Origin: Rhizomys pruinosus
Lineage: Eukaryota; Chordata; Mammalia; Rodentia; Spalacidae
Length of the DNA stretch: 64,000 nucleotides
Direction of reading: 5' to 3'
Assembly (NCBI GenBank): GCA_009823505.1
Contig: VZQC01006705.1
Location: 101,355-165,354 of the forward strand
Shown: piece after piece, positions 21,885-33,626 of the stretch
How positions within the stretch are numbered: position 1 is the stretch's first letter
Layout of the letters: every line of letters starts with the position of its first letter
Translations under genes and position numbers: made by a program
The notes under the pieces: model-generated
Databases searched by the model: none
What the model was told of the DNA's origin: nothing
What the model saw: only the letters and a program-made list of their open reading frames with translations

Positions 21885-22479
21885 ACATCTCTTAACTCTC
21901 ATCAATGAAGTTCCCTCATGCAGCAGAGGACAATGAGCACAAAAGGCCACAAATGACCAAAGCACAGAGAATAAGTCTGCAGAGTGTGGGTCCCTGGACA
22001 GGAGTCCCATATTGGATTTCACCTACCAAGGTTCAGGGAACATTGCAGAAGAGGGGAGGGAAGACCATATGGAAATAGAGTCTTACAGGCTCCTAGGACC
22101 TTGCTCGTATCAACCTACAGCAATGGTGTCAGCATGCTCAAGACCCGTGCAAACTCAGGCAGACAAAAGCCCAGCATAGACCTGGGGAAATGGTCAGCAG
22201 ACCCCAACCTTAGCCAAAGATTCCTGGAAGCTGATTACTGTTAGGTAAGGGAGAGTTGATCTTTAAGAGAGTAACTCCAGATAGCCTGACTAGACCTCAG
22301 CAGATGAACTTGCAGTGAGGGACGTCTGGCTGGACTAACCTGACTTCATAGGCCTTAACACAAATGACATAATGCAGAACATCTGGTAAGGAGGTATGGG
22401 AGGGTGAGGATGGGGGATATAAAGATGATTAAGATGTTTTGTATGAAATTCACAAAAAGTCACTAAAAAATTCCAAAAC

Positions 22480-23220
22480 CTAAAATTTCCTTAAATAGCC
22501 AATGACAAACACATATTTGAAATAATGCAGCAAATATATAAAAAATGCAAGATTCAAAGGAATCAAAGCTCCTACAGGGCTATCGAAGCACTGTTCAACC
22601 CTACCTAACTTGTACCCTTGGATTTCAGCAATGACTTTTCTTCTGACTCATCCTGACTTCTTATTTTGACATTCCTGGACTATCTTACTGGAGTAAGTCA
22701 TGGTTGGAGACTCTCTTAGTTTTACCCATCTGCAACAACTTGCCGTGGTCACAGCCACACGCACTTCTCCTGCCTGGCTCTTAAGACTAAATATAGAGCC
22801 TGCTCTACCTTCCCCTGGCTCACCTGCTGTTTCTTTTACTCATTTTCTAATAAACAGCATAACGAGAAAGAGAGCAATTAGCCTTGTTAGCAGTCACCGT
22901 CATCGCACAAACCTCTGCGACTATATTTTTCATAAAGGAGTAAGCTTTTATCCATTCAGAGAAAGAACGGGAGCCGCTTCTCTCCCTAAACAGCTTTTCC
23001 TCACCAGGAAGCTCTCGAGTTTGCATAAAATGATTTCTCTAGCAGTTGGCTCTACAAAGCTGTTGAAGAGACAAAGTACTTCCAGTTAAAGGAACCGTAC
23101 ACTTTCTTTTTAAAATATGTTTTCATTAATCCTTTGAGAATTGCAAAGTATTTTGATCATAATCACCCCTACTCTTCCCAGATCCACCCCAACCTCTCTA
23201 CCTGCCCCCCCCGCCACTTT
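22480..23220. other. Low-repeat sequence
   Basis: The 129-codon open frame at 22700-23089 has no domain I recognise, and no splice or start context supports it. No SINE or LTR is visible. Confidence 0.4.
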
Positions 23221-23222
23221 GT

Positions 23223-23229
23223 GTCCTAT

Positions 23230-23260
<31 letters not shown>

Positions 23261-23300
23261 TTTTTGGTCTTTTCGAGACAGGGTCTCTATTTTTTTTTTT
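23223..23300 (-). mobile_element. (TTTA)n with B1 3' stub
   Basis: About ten TTTA units followed by tttggtcttttcgagacagg, the 3' end of a reverse-strand B1. The body is missing, and a T run follows at 23290. Confidence 0.8.
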
Positions 23301-23309
23301 TTTTATAAT

Positions 23310-23520
23310 CCATCCAGTCCATTTGTGCTGCCCATATATTCCATTGGCCTGTGGTAGCTCTACTACGGGAGGGGTCACACCCTTAAAAAAACTTGACTTT
23401 CCCTCTCCCAGAAGCCGTCAACTGTGCATTGCTCCTCAGTTACCGGTGGGGCTGGGAACCTTTCCACTAGGATTCTCACCGGCTTGATTTTGTGCATGTC
23501 TTCATGAACATTTTTGGGCA
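23310..23520. mobile_element. Rodent interspersed repeat, LINE-1 3'-UTR-like
   Basis: The stretch from attggcctgtggtagctc to ttttgtgcatgtcttcatg resembles a rodent repeat I associate with old LINE-1 3' ends. The family name and strand are uncertain. Confidence 0.4.
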
Positions 23521-23925
23521 AGACAAACTTTAAAAGAATGCAAATTGAAACTTCAGGAACACTCAACAACGGAGATGCTCATCGATCCCAACCTACCGAA
23601 GTCTCCATGAAGAAAATCGGATGGTCACGTGTCGTGAGTGCGTCACAGCATTTCCTTTGGCTTCTAATGCTATTTTCTCACCCTGCTATTTTCTCCAAAA
23701 CTGCATTAATACCAAAGGACACCACCAAAATGTCTGGCCAAGCAACCGAGTCAATCACTTGTGGATCCAGGCTTGAGAAACTAATTTGTCACCATGTAAC
23801 CAGGATCATCGCTGGAACAGAAGGGTCATGTTGAGAGCCTTCTCCCTCTCACCCTCTACCGTCAACATTCCCCTCTTGGAGTCTGAGGGCACACAGGACA
23901 AGTCAGAGGAAGGCTCCATTTGAAG
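23521..23925. other. Low-repeat sequence
   Basis: The plus-strand frame at 23514-23834 has no domain I recognise. No repeat is visible. Confidence 0.4.
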
Positions 23926-23929
23926 ATTT

Positions 23930-24060
23930 CACAGACACTTGTACTAACATCCCTGTTGTGTAGATGAAGAAGCTGAGGCCTGGAAAGTTTATAATGTGTC
24001 CAAGGTGAAATAATTAAAACTGTAACGTACTTGGGTTGAAAAGCTTATTCTCTTCCCAGT
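23930..24060 (+). mobile_element. MIR SINE
   Basis: Sequence atgaagaagctgaggcctgg, then a gtgtccaaggtgaaataa block, follows the MIR core in order. MIR is an ancient mammal-wide SINE. Confidence 0.75.
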
Positions 24061-24064
24061 TAGC

Positions 24065-25380
24065 AGTTTCATAGCTCCTGGTTGATGTTACTCTGGAAGA
24101 TCTGGCCAGAAGTAAGTGGAGGGCAGGAGAGGTGGTCCAACCAGAAATATAGGAATTACTTCTAGGCTACTCAGCTTTCAATCACCAAAGCAAAATACTG
24201 GAAGCAATTATGAAAAGACTTGAGCTATGATTCTGGAGGTTTGTAAGAACAGTTGGGCCTCAGACAAGGGTGGTGTATGATAGTGGAATGAATGGCAGAA
24301 TAAAGCTGCTCATTTTATCAGCCATGAAGCAAATAGAGGAGGGAGACACTGGGGTTTCAGAAGCCCCTCTGAGGGGGTACCCCCATGACCTAAGGAGCTC
24401 CCTAGATGGTGCCTCCTAAAGATTTGCCAGTTCCTCCATAGAATCATCCAGGGACACAATCTTTAATCATGGTCCTTTGGGGGGCATTGAACTTCCAACT
24501 TACAGTCTCCTCAGTTTCCCACAAACCCCAGGTCCGAAGTTTTACCCAGGCCTCTTCATTTCACTCATCCTTGGAAAGGTGGTAGGAAGTGTTATTTTGT
24601 GAGGGTCTGTTTAGTTGTGGTTTCGGTTTTTTGCAGGGACCTTATGTACAGCTATTTGCCCTTCCTCCCACAGGACCTGATCTTGAGTTCTCGTTTTCAG
24701 AACCAGCAGTTCAAAGGAACATTTATAAAACAAGTTAGTGATGGGACCTGTATGATAATCTCTCCACCATAAATTCTACCAGCCTAGTCTTTCCTCTGGC
24801 CTTGTGGGTTGTCACAGACAAGTAAGTGCCCCGCCCATTGCCCATCATGCTGAGTCTCCTCAATTGAGTTATCTTGGGTGCAGTCTTTAGCCAGATCTCT
24901 TCCCTTTTTCCAAACACATATTCATCACTTTTCTCAGAAGATAATCCATTCTGGAAAGGCAGCTGCTTTCTAAATAAATCACCCTTCCTCAGCAGCTGAA
25001 TCCAGCAGGCTGTTTTCTCACTTCGGTGAATTTGTTCTGACAACAGTGCACCCCAGTCGCCTGCTCTTCTCCTTTCATGATTTGGTTTTATTATTAATCT
25101 ATTCATTATGTTTATTGACTCTGTCCATTATTTGAGAGTCTCAATGCATATTTACAAGTGCAATAAAAGAGCCAGGCTCAGCCGCTGTAGCATCCAATCT
25201 AACAGGCAGGCAAGTATGAGAACGATCCTCTTCCCTTCTGCTCCTGACTAATGCTGTGTGGAGTGGTTGGCTTGATTGGTCTCACTGGCTAGGAAGTACA
25301 GCACACCCCAGTCTAACCAAATAATGTCATCAAGCAACAGATTCGCTGTAGCTTCTCTCTACCTAAATTCAAATTCAAGA
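24065..25380. other. Low-repeat sequence
   Basis: No SINE, LINE or LTR is recognisable in 1.3 kb. The reverse-strand frame at 24735-25106 (123 codons) has no motif I know and no surrounding exon signals. Confidence 0.4.
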
Positions 25381-25589
25381 GTGAATTGCTTTTCTAAAAA
25401 ATTATTGAGATGTAACTCAGATACTATGAATTCACCATTTTAAAGCATGCAACCCAAAAGTTGTGTAGCCAAGGCCCTATATAGTTCCAGAAGATTTTTT
25501 CATCACCCTAAAAGAAACACATACCTATTTGTACTCTAGCCCCTAGCAAAATAGTGGCCACTTATCTTGTTTTATTTTCTTTTTCCTTT

Positions 25590-25705
25590 TAATTTTTTTT
25601 TTTTTTTGTTAGACAGAGTATAACTATTTAGCCCAGGCTGCTTTGGGCTACAATCCTCCCACTTTGTCCTGGACTCAAGAGCTAGGTTTTCAGGAAGTAG
25701 CAGTA
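25590..25705 (-). mobile_element. Old B1-type SINE
   Basis: The reverse strand gives a diverged 7SL-type body (agacagagtataactattta and gcccaggctgctttgggcta) after a T run. Confidence 0.6.
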
Positions 25706-25754
25706 TCCCAGCTTGTCTCCTTTCTTTCTGTCTTGTTTTGATTGATGCATAACA

Positions 25755-26035
25755 TCTGTAAATATTTGTTAGCTTTCTGTCATAACAAATACATGAGAGA
25801 ATCAACTTTCAAAGAGAAAAGAATTATTTGGGCTCCCAGCATTAGAGATTCCTGCCTGCAGTCAGTTGGCTCTGCTGCTTTGGATCTGAGTTAGCACATC
25901 ATGGTGGAAACATATGGAGGAACAGAGCTGCTCATCTCGTGACTAGGACATGGAAGAAGAAAGAAGGAGGAGCTGGGTCCTACCAGCCCCAGTGACGTAA
26001 AGGCATCCCAGGAGGCCTTACCTCTTAATGCTTCT
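25755..26035 (-). mobile_element. MaLR-type LTR, old
   Basis: The plus strand reads gttagctttctgtcataaca, gtcagttggctctgctgctt and a tggtggaaacatatggagg block. This is the reverse complement of the MaLR LTR plan seen elsewhere in the window. The boundary with the adjoining sequence is unclear. Confidence 0.55.
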
Positions 26036-26269
26036 CTCAACCTCTAGTGTTGATGTGCTGGACACTAAGCTTTTAATATATCAGCCTTTTCTGGATGTTT
26101 CAGATTCCAACTGTTGCCATGGTAATGAAATGCAATGAGATATTGTGATTCTGGTTTCTATTGTTCATTCCTTCTATGGGATATGTATCCCAAGGAAACA
26201 AAGTCAGCTCATGGAGAGACATCTGCAGTCCCATGCTAATGTAGTGCTGCTTTTAGTGCAACTTCATTT

Positions 26270-26485
26270 ATTTTATTTTATTTTTTTATGTATATGAGTA
26301 CACTGTCTGCATGCAGGTTGGTGCACCCGTGTCGTGCAATGCCTCGGAGGTCAGAAGAGGACGTCGGATTCCCCTGGAACTGGAGTTAAAGAGGGTTCTT
26401 AGCCGCCATGTGGGTGCTGGGAATCGAACCCAGGTCCTCTGCAAGAGCAGTCAATGCTCTTAACTGCTGAGCCATCTCTCCATCC
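26270..26485 (-). mobile_element. B2 SINE, short form
   Basis: A reverse-strand B2 lacking the internal duplication (ctggagttaaagagggttct). Similar caacttcat-tattt sequences lie on both sides as a target duplication. Confidence 0.93.
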
Positions 26486-26562
26486 ACAACTTCATCTATT
26501 TAATGTACAACTTTCCTCACATTGGTGCTCTCTAACTTTAGTCTTTAAAAAAAGCTTCAATA

Positions 26563-26810
26563 GGGCTGGAGAGATGGCCTAGCGGTTAAGAGCACCGACT
26601 GCTCTTACAGAGGACCCGGGTTCGATCCCCAGCACCCACATGGCGGCCGAGAGCCGTCTGAAACTCCAATTCCAGGAGAACTCCAGTTCCAGGGGAATCA
26701 GAGACCCTCTTCTGACCTCCGCGGCGTTGCACGACACGGGTGCACAGACTTGCATGCAGGCAGTACATTCATACACATACAGAACTAAATAAAATTAATT
26801 AAAAAAATAA
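26563..26810 (+). mobile_element. B2 SINE, long form
   Basis: A complete plus-strand B2 flanked by aaaaaaagcttcaata at 26547-26562 and 26811-26826. GC-rich sites such as catggcggccgagagccgtc are well preserved, so it is young. Confidence 0.96.
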
Positions 26811-28249
26811 AAAAAAAGCTTCAATAAAAATTTCCTTTCCATTTTTCTACATTTTTCTAGAAATAAACTTGACAATGTCTGTTCTCATAGAATAGCCTAT
26901 TGCATTCCAAGAAAAGAAAGAAAAGAAATAAGAAAAAAAATAAAAGCATGGAATGTGTTTATTGCAGAACTGTTCCCAGTAGCCAGGCTATAGAATAAAA
27001 TTAACTATCTAAAAATGAATTCAAGAATGAAGAAAAATTTTACATGTTCATCAAAGTATGAAATGTCATCACTGCTTTCTGTCTCTGAATTTTCTTATTC
27101 TGGACATCTTAGATAAGTGGACTAATACAACACGGCCTCTTATGTCTGGTTTCTTTTACTGACTGTAATGGTTTAAAGGTCCCTCCATATTTTGGCACAT
27201 ATCAACACTTCAACCATTTTATGGGCCAGTAATATGCCTTGGAAAGATATAAGTTTGGATTTTTTTCTGCTAGGAATATTAATGTGCATGTTTTTGTATG
27301 AACACTTCATTTTTCTTGGGTATAGTCTTAGGAGTAGATTTTTCTGGGTCACAAATCTATAGTTAACATTTCAAGGAACTTCCAAACTGCTCTTCAAAGT
27401 TCTGCACCATTTTACATTCCTGGCACTCATGCATAAGGGTCCCAGTGTTTCCACATCGTCACCAGCACTTGTTAGCATTCCTTTTGATTTTTGCCATCCT
27501 AGTAGATGTGTGAGGATTTCTTACCATGCTCATGACTTACTTTTTCCCGTGGCTATCAATATTGAGCATCATTCGCATGTGTGTTTTGGCCATTAGTGTA
27601 TCTGCTACCCAGAAATATCTATTTAATCTTTTTCCAACTTTTTAAAGTTGACTCATTTTCTTTTGACCAAATTTTAAAAAATTATATAGATTATTTTTTT
27701 GCAACTACATATTTTGACAGAATATTGACAAATGCATTTTCTCCCTCCCCTGTTATTCTCTCTTGTCTCTACCCTCCTCCTGGATATATTATATTATATT
27801 TATCACTATTATACATATCATGTATATCATATATGTGATATATAAATCTTGCAATTAGCTGTTTGATTTGGAAATATCTTCACAGTTCTATGAGTTGAAT
27901 GTTCACACATCCGATGGCTTCCTTTGGAACAAAAAACTACTTCTTAAGGAAGTCTAACTTACACATTTTTAAATTGCTTCTTCTTTGCTTAGTGCCACAG
28001 TTGTCTATCTGTTCATACATTTTAAGTTAATTTTTGCATGTGGTGTAAGGTACCATGTTAAAGTTCATTGTCTGGGTGTGTGGCTATGCAGTTGATTTTG
28101 AAACATTTGTTGAAAAGTCCGTTCTTTCCCATTTTCGGTTGAATAATTTTGGCACTATTATTGAAAATTAATTGGCAACAAGTGCACAGATTTATTTTTA
28201 GGTTCTCAGTTCTATCCAATTGATCTAAATATCTTTCTTATGGTAGCTT

Positions 28250-28388
28250 TATAGTGTTTGTTTTCAACAGAGTTTTACTATGTTGCCCAAGCTGGGCTGG
28301 ACTACAGATTGACTTTGAACTTGTGAGCCTCCTGCTTCCGGCCCCCAAGTGCAGGGTCTGATAGTGTGTATCCTCATGCCTAGCTGAA
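28250..28388 (-). mobile_element. Old B1-type SINE
   Basis: The reverse strand reads as a diverged B1 (ttactatgttgcccaagctg, ttgactttgaacttgtgagc). It inserted into the ancient LINE-1. Confidence 0.68.
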
Positions 28389-28650
28389 TTAAGTTTTAAA
28401 ATAGGGAACTGTGAACCATTGAATTTGTTCTTTGTCAGGATTGTTTACAGTCCCCTGAATTTCTATATAAATTGTCGTATCAGTTTGTCTATTTTGGAAA
28501 AAAAGGAAGCATCCAGGCTTTTGGTAGAGATTGTGTGGGGCCTGCAGATCAAGTTGGGCAATATTTCCATCTTAACAATATGAATCTTCTAACCCCTGAA
28601 TACAAGATTTCTTTCATTTATCTTTAAATTCTTTCAGTAACATTCAAGAG

Positions 28651-29750
28651 CATGAAGAGGAACCTGATAATTATTCTTCACTAAAAGAAGCAAGGCTAAT
28701 GCTTTTGGTGGTACAGAGATACAGAAACAAAATAAGTAACTTCTCTCTCTGTCTTCTCAAAGTTTTATTTCCTATTGGTCCCATTGTAAATAATCAGAAA
28801 CACATTTTTCAGTGCTTGAAGGAAATCTAATTGCTGACACACACTTTGAAGAATGAACACAGTTCTAGCAGCAGCCCCAGCTCTGAGTTGCCACCACAAG
28901 AGACATAGCACCTGTGTCTGTATTAATGGTACTTCACAACAGGAACAGCAACCATTTAGATGTCAGCATAGTCTAGTGGCAACATTTTCTTTTACACTGA
29001 TAAGCACTAGGGGTTTGATAGATTTTCTCACTCTCTCCTAAATAGAATCTGCTCAATACTCTCCTTTATCTATAGAATTCTATTAGTGTAAAACATACAC
29101 ATGTACAGAGGGGATGGTTGTGTTAAGCTTTGCTAGGAAAAAATTAGATGTTTACAAAATAAGCTAATTTCAAAGAGTAAATTTCTAACCTCTTAGCATT
29201 TTTTTCCCAGACTGGCTTTTTAGTGAGTGTGATGTACATTATATTGGTGAATTGTCACGTGTTGTTTGAGCTCACTGAGAAGTTGGAAGAGGGGGGGTGT
29301 CTCTTCTTCCCCCATTTCAGACCCAAGCATGTTTATGTCAAGTGTTCTCCAAGGACTCCCATCTAGAGACTGGCTGGGTCCCTTAACCATGACAGGAACA
29401 GCAAAAGAACACAAGAGTAAAAACGCTGCCCTCGAGAACAACTAGAAAGCAAGCTATTTCCAACAGATGTTCCCATGGTTTATGCTACGATACGAAAGTG
29501 CTACAGTGGGAAAGAGGAGCTGCAAGTTCAGCCACGGGAGGCCAGCCGCTGGAAGGAAGTCGAGTTGAAAATTCCCACTGGCCTTCTCAACTTCCCTAGG
29601 CGGTTTCTGTTGGATGTTGTGAGCATCCAATTTGATGATGTTATATCTATCTGTAGCTATTTGTTCTTTTTCCTGGAATCCTCTCTTGAACTCCAGCTGA
29701 TTGTCTTAAAGGTGTTTCCCTAATCAATTTCTGATGGTTTGAATAGATGA
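28651..29750. other. Low-repeat sequence
   Basis: No repeat family is recognised over 1.1 kb. The plus-strand frame at 29475-29723 (82 codons) has no domain I know. Confidence 0.4.
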
Positions 29751-29756
29751 TGTTTT

Positions 29757-29757
29757 G

Positions 29758-29823
<66 letters not shown>

Positions 29824-29880
29824 CTCTCTCTCTCTCTCTATCTATCTCTCTCTCTATCATCTATCTGTCATCCATCTATT
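29757..29880. repeat. (TTTC)n, (TC)n and (TATC)n microsatellite
   Basis: About 16 uninterrupted TTTC units, then TC and TATC/CATC units. It is an almost pure pyrimidine tract on the plus strand. Confidence 0.97.
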
Positions 29881-29884
29881 ATAT

Positions 29885-31270
29885 GCTACTTATTCCTTTG
29901 GGTTATTGTATACTTAATAAACTCAGTCATTTGAAACTCAAAATATGGCTACCATAGATCATTCTCCAGCCCATATAGCACAGTGAGGAATACTAAATTC
30001 AGGCATAAATAAAGGAAGAATATTGAAAATTTCAAGTCAAGTGAAACTTATGGGTACATTGTTTTTACATACTTCATCAAATGCTTGAAGGTGAACAGAT
30101 GAAGAGAATCAGAGAAGACAGCTCAGCTCAGGAAAACTCTATAAAAGAAAAATCTATGGTTTTGTCTCCTAACAAGAAGAGATGCAATTTCATTTTGGAG
30201 AGATCTGAAAGCAGAGGAACAAGTATTGTATTTTCTGTTTGGCCACAATACTGGCAAACACCAATACAAGTTTTATGGGACATTGTGATGAGGAATAACA
30301 AAAGTTAATTCCAGATCCATTTAAATTGACAACCAAGATTAATCATCCCAGGACCCTAGCCAGTCCTTTGTAAGTGAAAGAGTCTGTTTATGCATTCACT
30401 CACCAAATATTGAGCATATTCAGATGAGAATAGCTTTTGAACTGGGCCTTTGATAGTTAAGGAGGTGTAGACAGTAGGGAGGAGAGGATGTGAGAGGTGT
30501 AAAAAAGAAGGAAAGAACATCATTAGAGACCGACGTGGAATTCCATGTGGCCAGGAGAAGGGTAAACGGGGGAGGTTAGCTGGAGTATGGGTTCCAGTCA
30601 GACTGGAAAGGGCTTTGTGCACCAAAAGGGAGGAACAGTGATCAAGATGGGGCCCTTCAGAGACAGCTAATGTTCTATTTGTAACCCAGGTTGAGGTTCT
30701 ACAAGTGGCCTTATGGTATATTATTAAGCTATAGTTTTTGGACTGTGGGTATTTGTATATTATAGATACAATATTTTGAAGAAGAAAAAATAAGAACCCC
30801 ATTAATTTCCCAACATATGATAGTCTAGTGCATTTGGAAATGAAGCCCTGAACAGTCTGGTCCTCAGTAAAAGACAATCTCTGTCTCCCTGCACCCCCTT
30901 CCCCAGTTCCCAGCAGCCTCTCTCAGATACAGAAAACTTTAGGTTTTTATCAATGTTCCTCTTCTCTTCTACCAGCATTAGGGGCTGCCTTCATCTTTTC
31001 TGCCCATGGGAAAATTCTTAAAGTCACTGCTTGCAAATAATCTGACAGTGTAGTTTAGTATACACCAGGGAAGGGAAAAAGAGTGGCCCTTCCTGTTTCA
31101 AACTGTGGTCCAGGCAGCTTCAAACTTAACATCTGTGTAGAGGCTTCATCTCAACACACTTGACATCTTGCTGCAAGAGAATGCTACCAATGGGCAAATG
31201 GTGGTGTACCCCCGTTTCCATCTGCACTTCTTTCCAAAGCAACCTCCAGAGATACTTGGACGCAATTCTT
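29885..31270. other. Low-repeat sequence
   Basis: No confident element is seen. The reverse-strand frame at 30356-30877 (173 codons) is the longest in the window but has low-information composition and no family motif. It starts and ends without gene context. Confidence 0.4.
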
Positions 31271-31285
31271 TGAAAACCTATCCAG

Positions 31286-31508
31286 GGGCTGGAGGGATGG
31301 CCTAGCGGTTAAGAGCACTGACTGCTCTTGCAGAGGACCCGGGTTCGATCCCCAGCACCCACACGGAGGCTGAGAACCATCTTTAACTCCAGTTCCAGGG
31401 GAATCCAACACCCTCTTCTGACCTCCGTGGCATTGCACAACACGGGTGCACAGACCTACATGCAGCCACTACATTCATACACATAAAAAAAATAAGTAAA
31501 TAAAAAAA
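31286..31508 (+). mobile_element. B2 SINE, short form
   Basis: A complete plus-strand B2 without the internal duplication, flanked by the perfect 14-bp gaaaacctatccag at 31272-31285 and 31509-31522. Confidence 0.96.
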
Positions 31509-31519
31509 GAAAACCTATC

Positions 31520-32405
31520 CAGTGTAAACTGTCTAGACCTCCAGCCACCTGATAGTTTTGGCATGAGACTCATCTTAACCTTAGTACATATAATGCCACT
31601 GAGCATCCCCAGGCAGAAGGGCCAAAGAGCACTAAGTCTCATTATGTTAGTTTTGCCATAAAATTGTTATTGAGGAGGAGATGGAAATAACGAGATGCTT
31701 TATGAGAGCTCTGGGTGCCTGAGCTCTTTCATGGCTCCTAACGGGAGTATGATCACAAAATTATTACAGGGAATTTTTTTTCTTCAACCAATAAAAATGG
31801 CACATTTTTTTCTGAGTCTGAACTAGAAAACAACTTTTGCATGTCCCTGCTGTCATTTACCTGCACATGGCGCAAGCACTTATTTTTGGTTCTTAATGAA
31901 TGCACGGAGCTTCTAATTATTTAGGGATGTGATTAAATGAGTTTCCCAGTGACTTGGTGTCGCAGGAGAAATCTTTTAATTTGCACACTCCTTCGGCTGA
32001 TGCATCTTGCAAACAGTGACTGTTTAACAATCCCCATTGCCACTCATTTGCTACTGCTTCTCCAACCCATTGACTTTGAAAGTTTTAATAGTGCCCAATG
32101 AAACTTTTAATTGCCACTGATTAGCGTTTAGGCTTCCTGCGGCAGGTTGTTAGGAGACACAGTCTGCCTGCAAAGGTCCTGGACGATCATTTGAAGAACA
32201 GAGTCTCCGCTTCTTATCTTTCTTCTGTTCCCTCTTTCCACAAAGAGCTCACTAGTTTTGAAGACTTTTCCAACTTCTTTTTGACTTTTATGTTATCTCA
32301 GATGCCTGTCAGAAATCCACAAAGCAGAGCAGAAATGTAAACAGCATCATAATTTCATTCTAAATTCTGACAATATAATTCATAGTTCAAAACTTTAAAC
32401 TCTTA
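31520..32405. other. Repeat-free stretch, candidate conserved non-coding DNA
   Basis: No transposable element is visible. From about 31780 to 32210 the sequence has several ATTA-core motifs, including TAATTA at 31914-31919, ttttaatttgcac near 31975, and ttttaattg and gattagc near 32104-32126. The density and lack of repeats fit a developmental enhancer, but this is inference without alignment. Confidence 0.35.
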
Positions 32406-32412
32406 AAAAAAA

Positions 32413-32612
32413 GCAGGGGCTGGGGAGAAGGTTCCGGGATTAAGAGCACTTGTTGCTCTTGCAATGGACTGGAATTAAATTCTCTGCACCCACATCAGGC
32501 GGTTCACACCTGCCGGTAACTCTAGCTCCAGGGGATCCAATAGCCTTCGTGGTACCTGAACTCAATGTGCACATCCCAACACAGACACATAACTAAAAAC
32601 AAAACCAACCTT
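32413..32612 (+). mobile_element. Old B2-type SINE
   Basis: The plus strand reads ggggctggggagaaggttcc, then gattaagagcacttgttgct and a tctgcacccacatcagg block, with an A-rich tail. It is diverged and shorter than the young B2s. Confidence 0.83.
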
Positions 32613-32811
32613 TAGGAAAACTTTACCTCTTGCTTCTTTATGCCCAGTGAATTTTTCTGGTCTGGAGGTTTCCTGTTGTTCTCCCCCCCCCTTTTTTTAA
32701 AAGACTCATTCTTATATTTCCCTTCCTCTGAGTTATAAGGAGAAACAGATTTCTCATCCAGTCTCAATGAGCTTCAGGTCTCTTGCCAAAAGACAAGTTA
32801 CAATACTGGCT

Positions 32812-33183
32812 TGTGTTACAGTTTCAGTTGTCAATTTGACATACCTGGAAAGACAGAACCTCAACTGAATAATATCCTCCGGTACACTGGCTTGTGGGCG
32901 TGTCCGAGGGGCCATTTTCTTAGCTGCTAATTGACGTAGGAGGGCACAGCCCACTGTGGGTAATTCCATCCATGGGCAGTGGGCCTGGGCTGTATCAGAA
33001 AGGTAGCTGAGCCAGCCATGGGGAGCAAGGCAGCCTTCCTCTGTTTTCTGTGCTTCGAGCTGAGCTCCTGCCTTGAGTTCCTGCTTTGGCTCCCTGGATG
33101 ATGGACTAAACCTGTAAGGTAAACGCTGTCCTTCTCAGGTTGTTTTGGTCAGTGTTTTATCACAGCCACACAAACCAAAACTA
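32812..33183 (+). mobile_element. MaLR LTR, ORR1-like
   Basis: The plus strand reads cagttgtcaatttgacatac, then the ttgacgtaggagggcacagc and gggctgtatcagaaagg blocks, and the ttttatcacagcc end. The layout is that of rodent ORR1-type LTRs. Confidence 0.75.
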
Positions 33184-33184
33184 G

Positions 33185-33625
33185 GACAGCTTAGGCCAAA
33201 CTTCATTGTCACGGCACCTCAGCGTAGCTGTCTATCTTTCACATTCTTCCATGTGTTTCTGTTAAGGGAAAAGTGTCATGTTTTTATTTAAATTAAGATC
33301 TGAAGTCATTTTTTTTTTCTAATTTGTCTGATGGATTGATGAGGACTGGCTTTGCAGGTTAGGTTGCACAATGGATGTTTACTGAGTTGAAGCTTTAAGA
33401 TTCTGGTAAAGGCATGTGATAAAATAAAACCAGGTTTTCACTTTTAAAAAGATTATTGCATTGGAACAACAGATTTAAAAGAATAGTAATTTGACTTTCT
33501 GAACCTTTTCCTAGACTACAGAGTAAAGCAAGGACCTCCAAAACTTGAGAAAATGCTAATACACCGCTCTCTTTCACCAGCAAATCTTCCTCATACAACA
33601 GAGTGCAATACACAGAAGTTTTAGA
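33185..33625. other. Low-repeat sequence
   Basis: Nothing recognised. The reverse-strand frame at 33395-33613 has no domain I know. Confidence 0.35.
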
Positions 33626-33626
33626 G

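Larger units (their letters stand above)
15969..22475 (+). mobile_element. Near full-length, inactive LINE-1
   Basis: The element runs 5' UTR (15969-16450), ORF1 (about 16470-16985), ORF2 (about 17095-21200) and 3' UTR (to about 22475). The 5' UTR has two diverged tandem monomers of 144 bp starting gactgcct at 15969 and 16113. ORF1 gives the RNA-binding C-terminal half, ORF2 the endonuclease, the RT and the C-terminal region. Four younger SINE or microsatellite insertions interrupt it: (GAA)n at 18627, B2s at 20140 and 20765, and a B1 at 21712. Many stops break all frames. The catalytic FADD box at 19073-19084 reads F-V-A-D, so the first aspartate is lost. The 3' UTR resembles the partial copy at 33627-34150. 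Confidence 0.9.
26115..27060 (+). mobile_element. Old LINE-1 ORF2 C-terminal fragment
   Basis: Plus-strand pieces at about 26165-26250 (gatatgtatcccaaggaaac, gagagacatctgcagtccca) and 26945-27060 (tgtttattgcagaactgttc, catgttcatcaaagtatgaa) follow the LINE-1 ORF2 C-terminal consensus. Two B2s sit between them. It lies in the opposite orientation to the surrounding ancient LINE-1. Confidence 0.65.
25385..28650 (-). mobile_element. Ancient LINE-1 (L1M-type), reverse strand
   Basis: Segments 25390-25560 (gaattcaccattttaaagc and tttttcatcaccctaaaag) and 27065-28650 follow the old mammalian LINE-1 3' half in reverse orientation, with marks such as gcaccattttacattcctgg at 27405. Between them lie an LTR-like piece, an opposite-strand LINE-1 piece and two B2s. 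No coding frame survives. It is older than the other LINE-1s here and probably predates the rodent radiation. Confidence 0.78.

Noticed and set aside
24735..25106. 123-codon reverse-strand frame
   Set aside because: No recognisable motif and no splice, promoter or poly(A) context.
29475..29723. 82-codon frame as a possible first exon
   Set aside because: No conserved motif, start context or donor site that can be supported by eye.
30356..30877. 173-codon reverse-strand open frame, the longest in the window
   Set aside because: No domain, signal or family motif, no exon context, and composition typical of chance frames in non-coding DNA.
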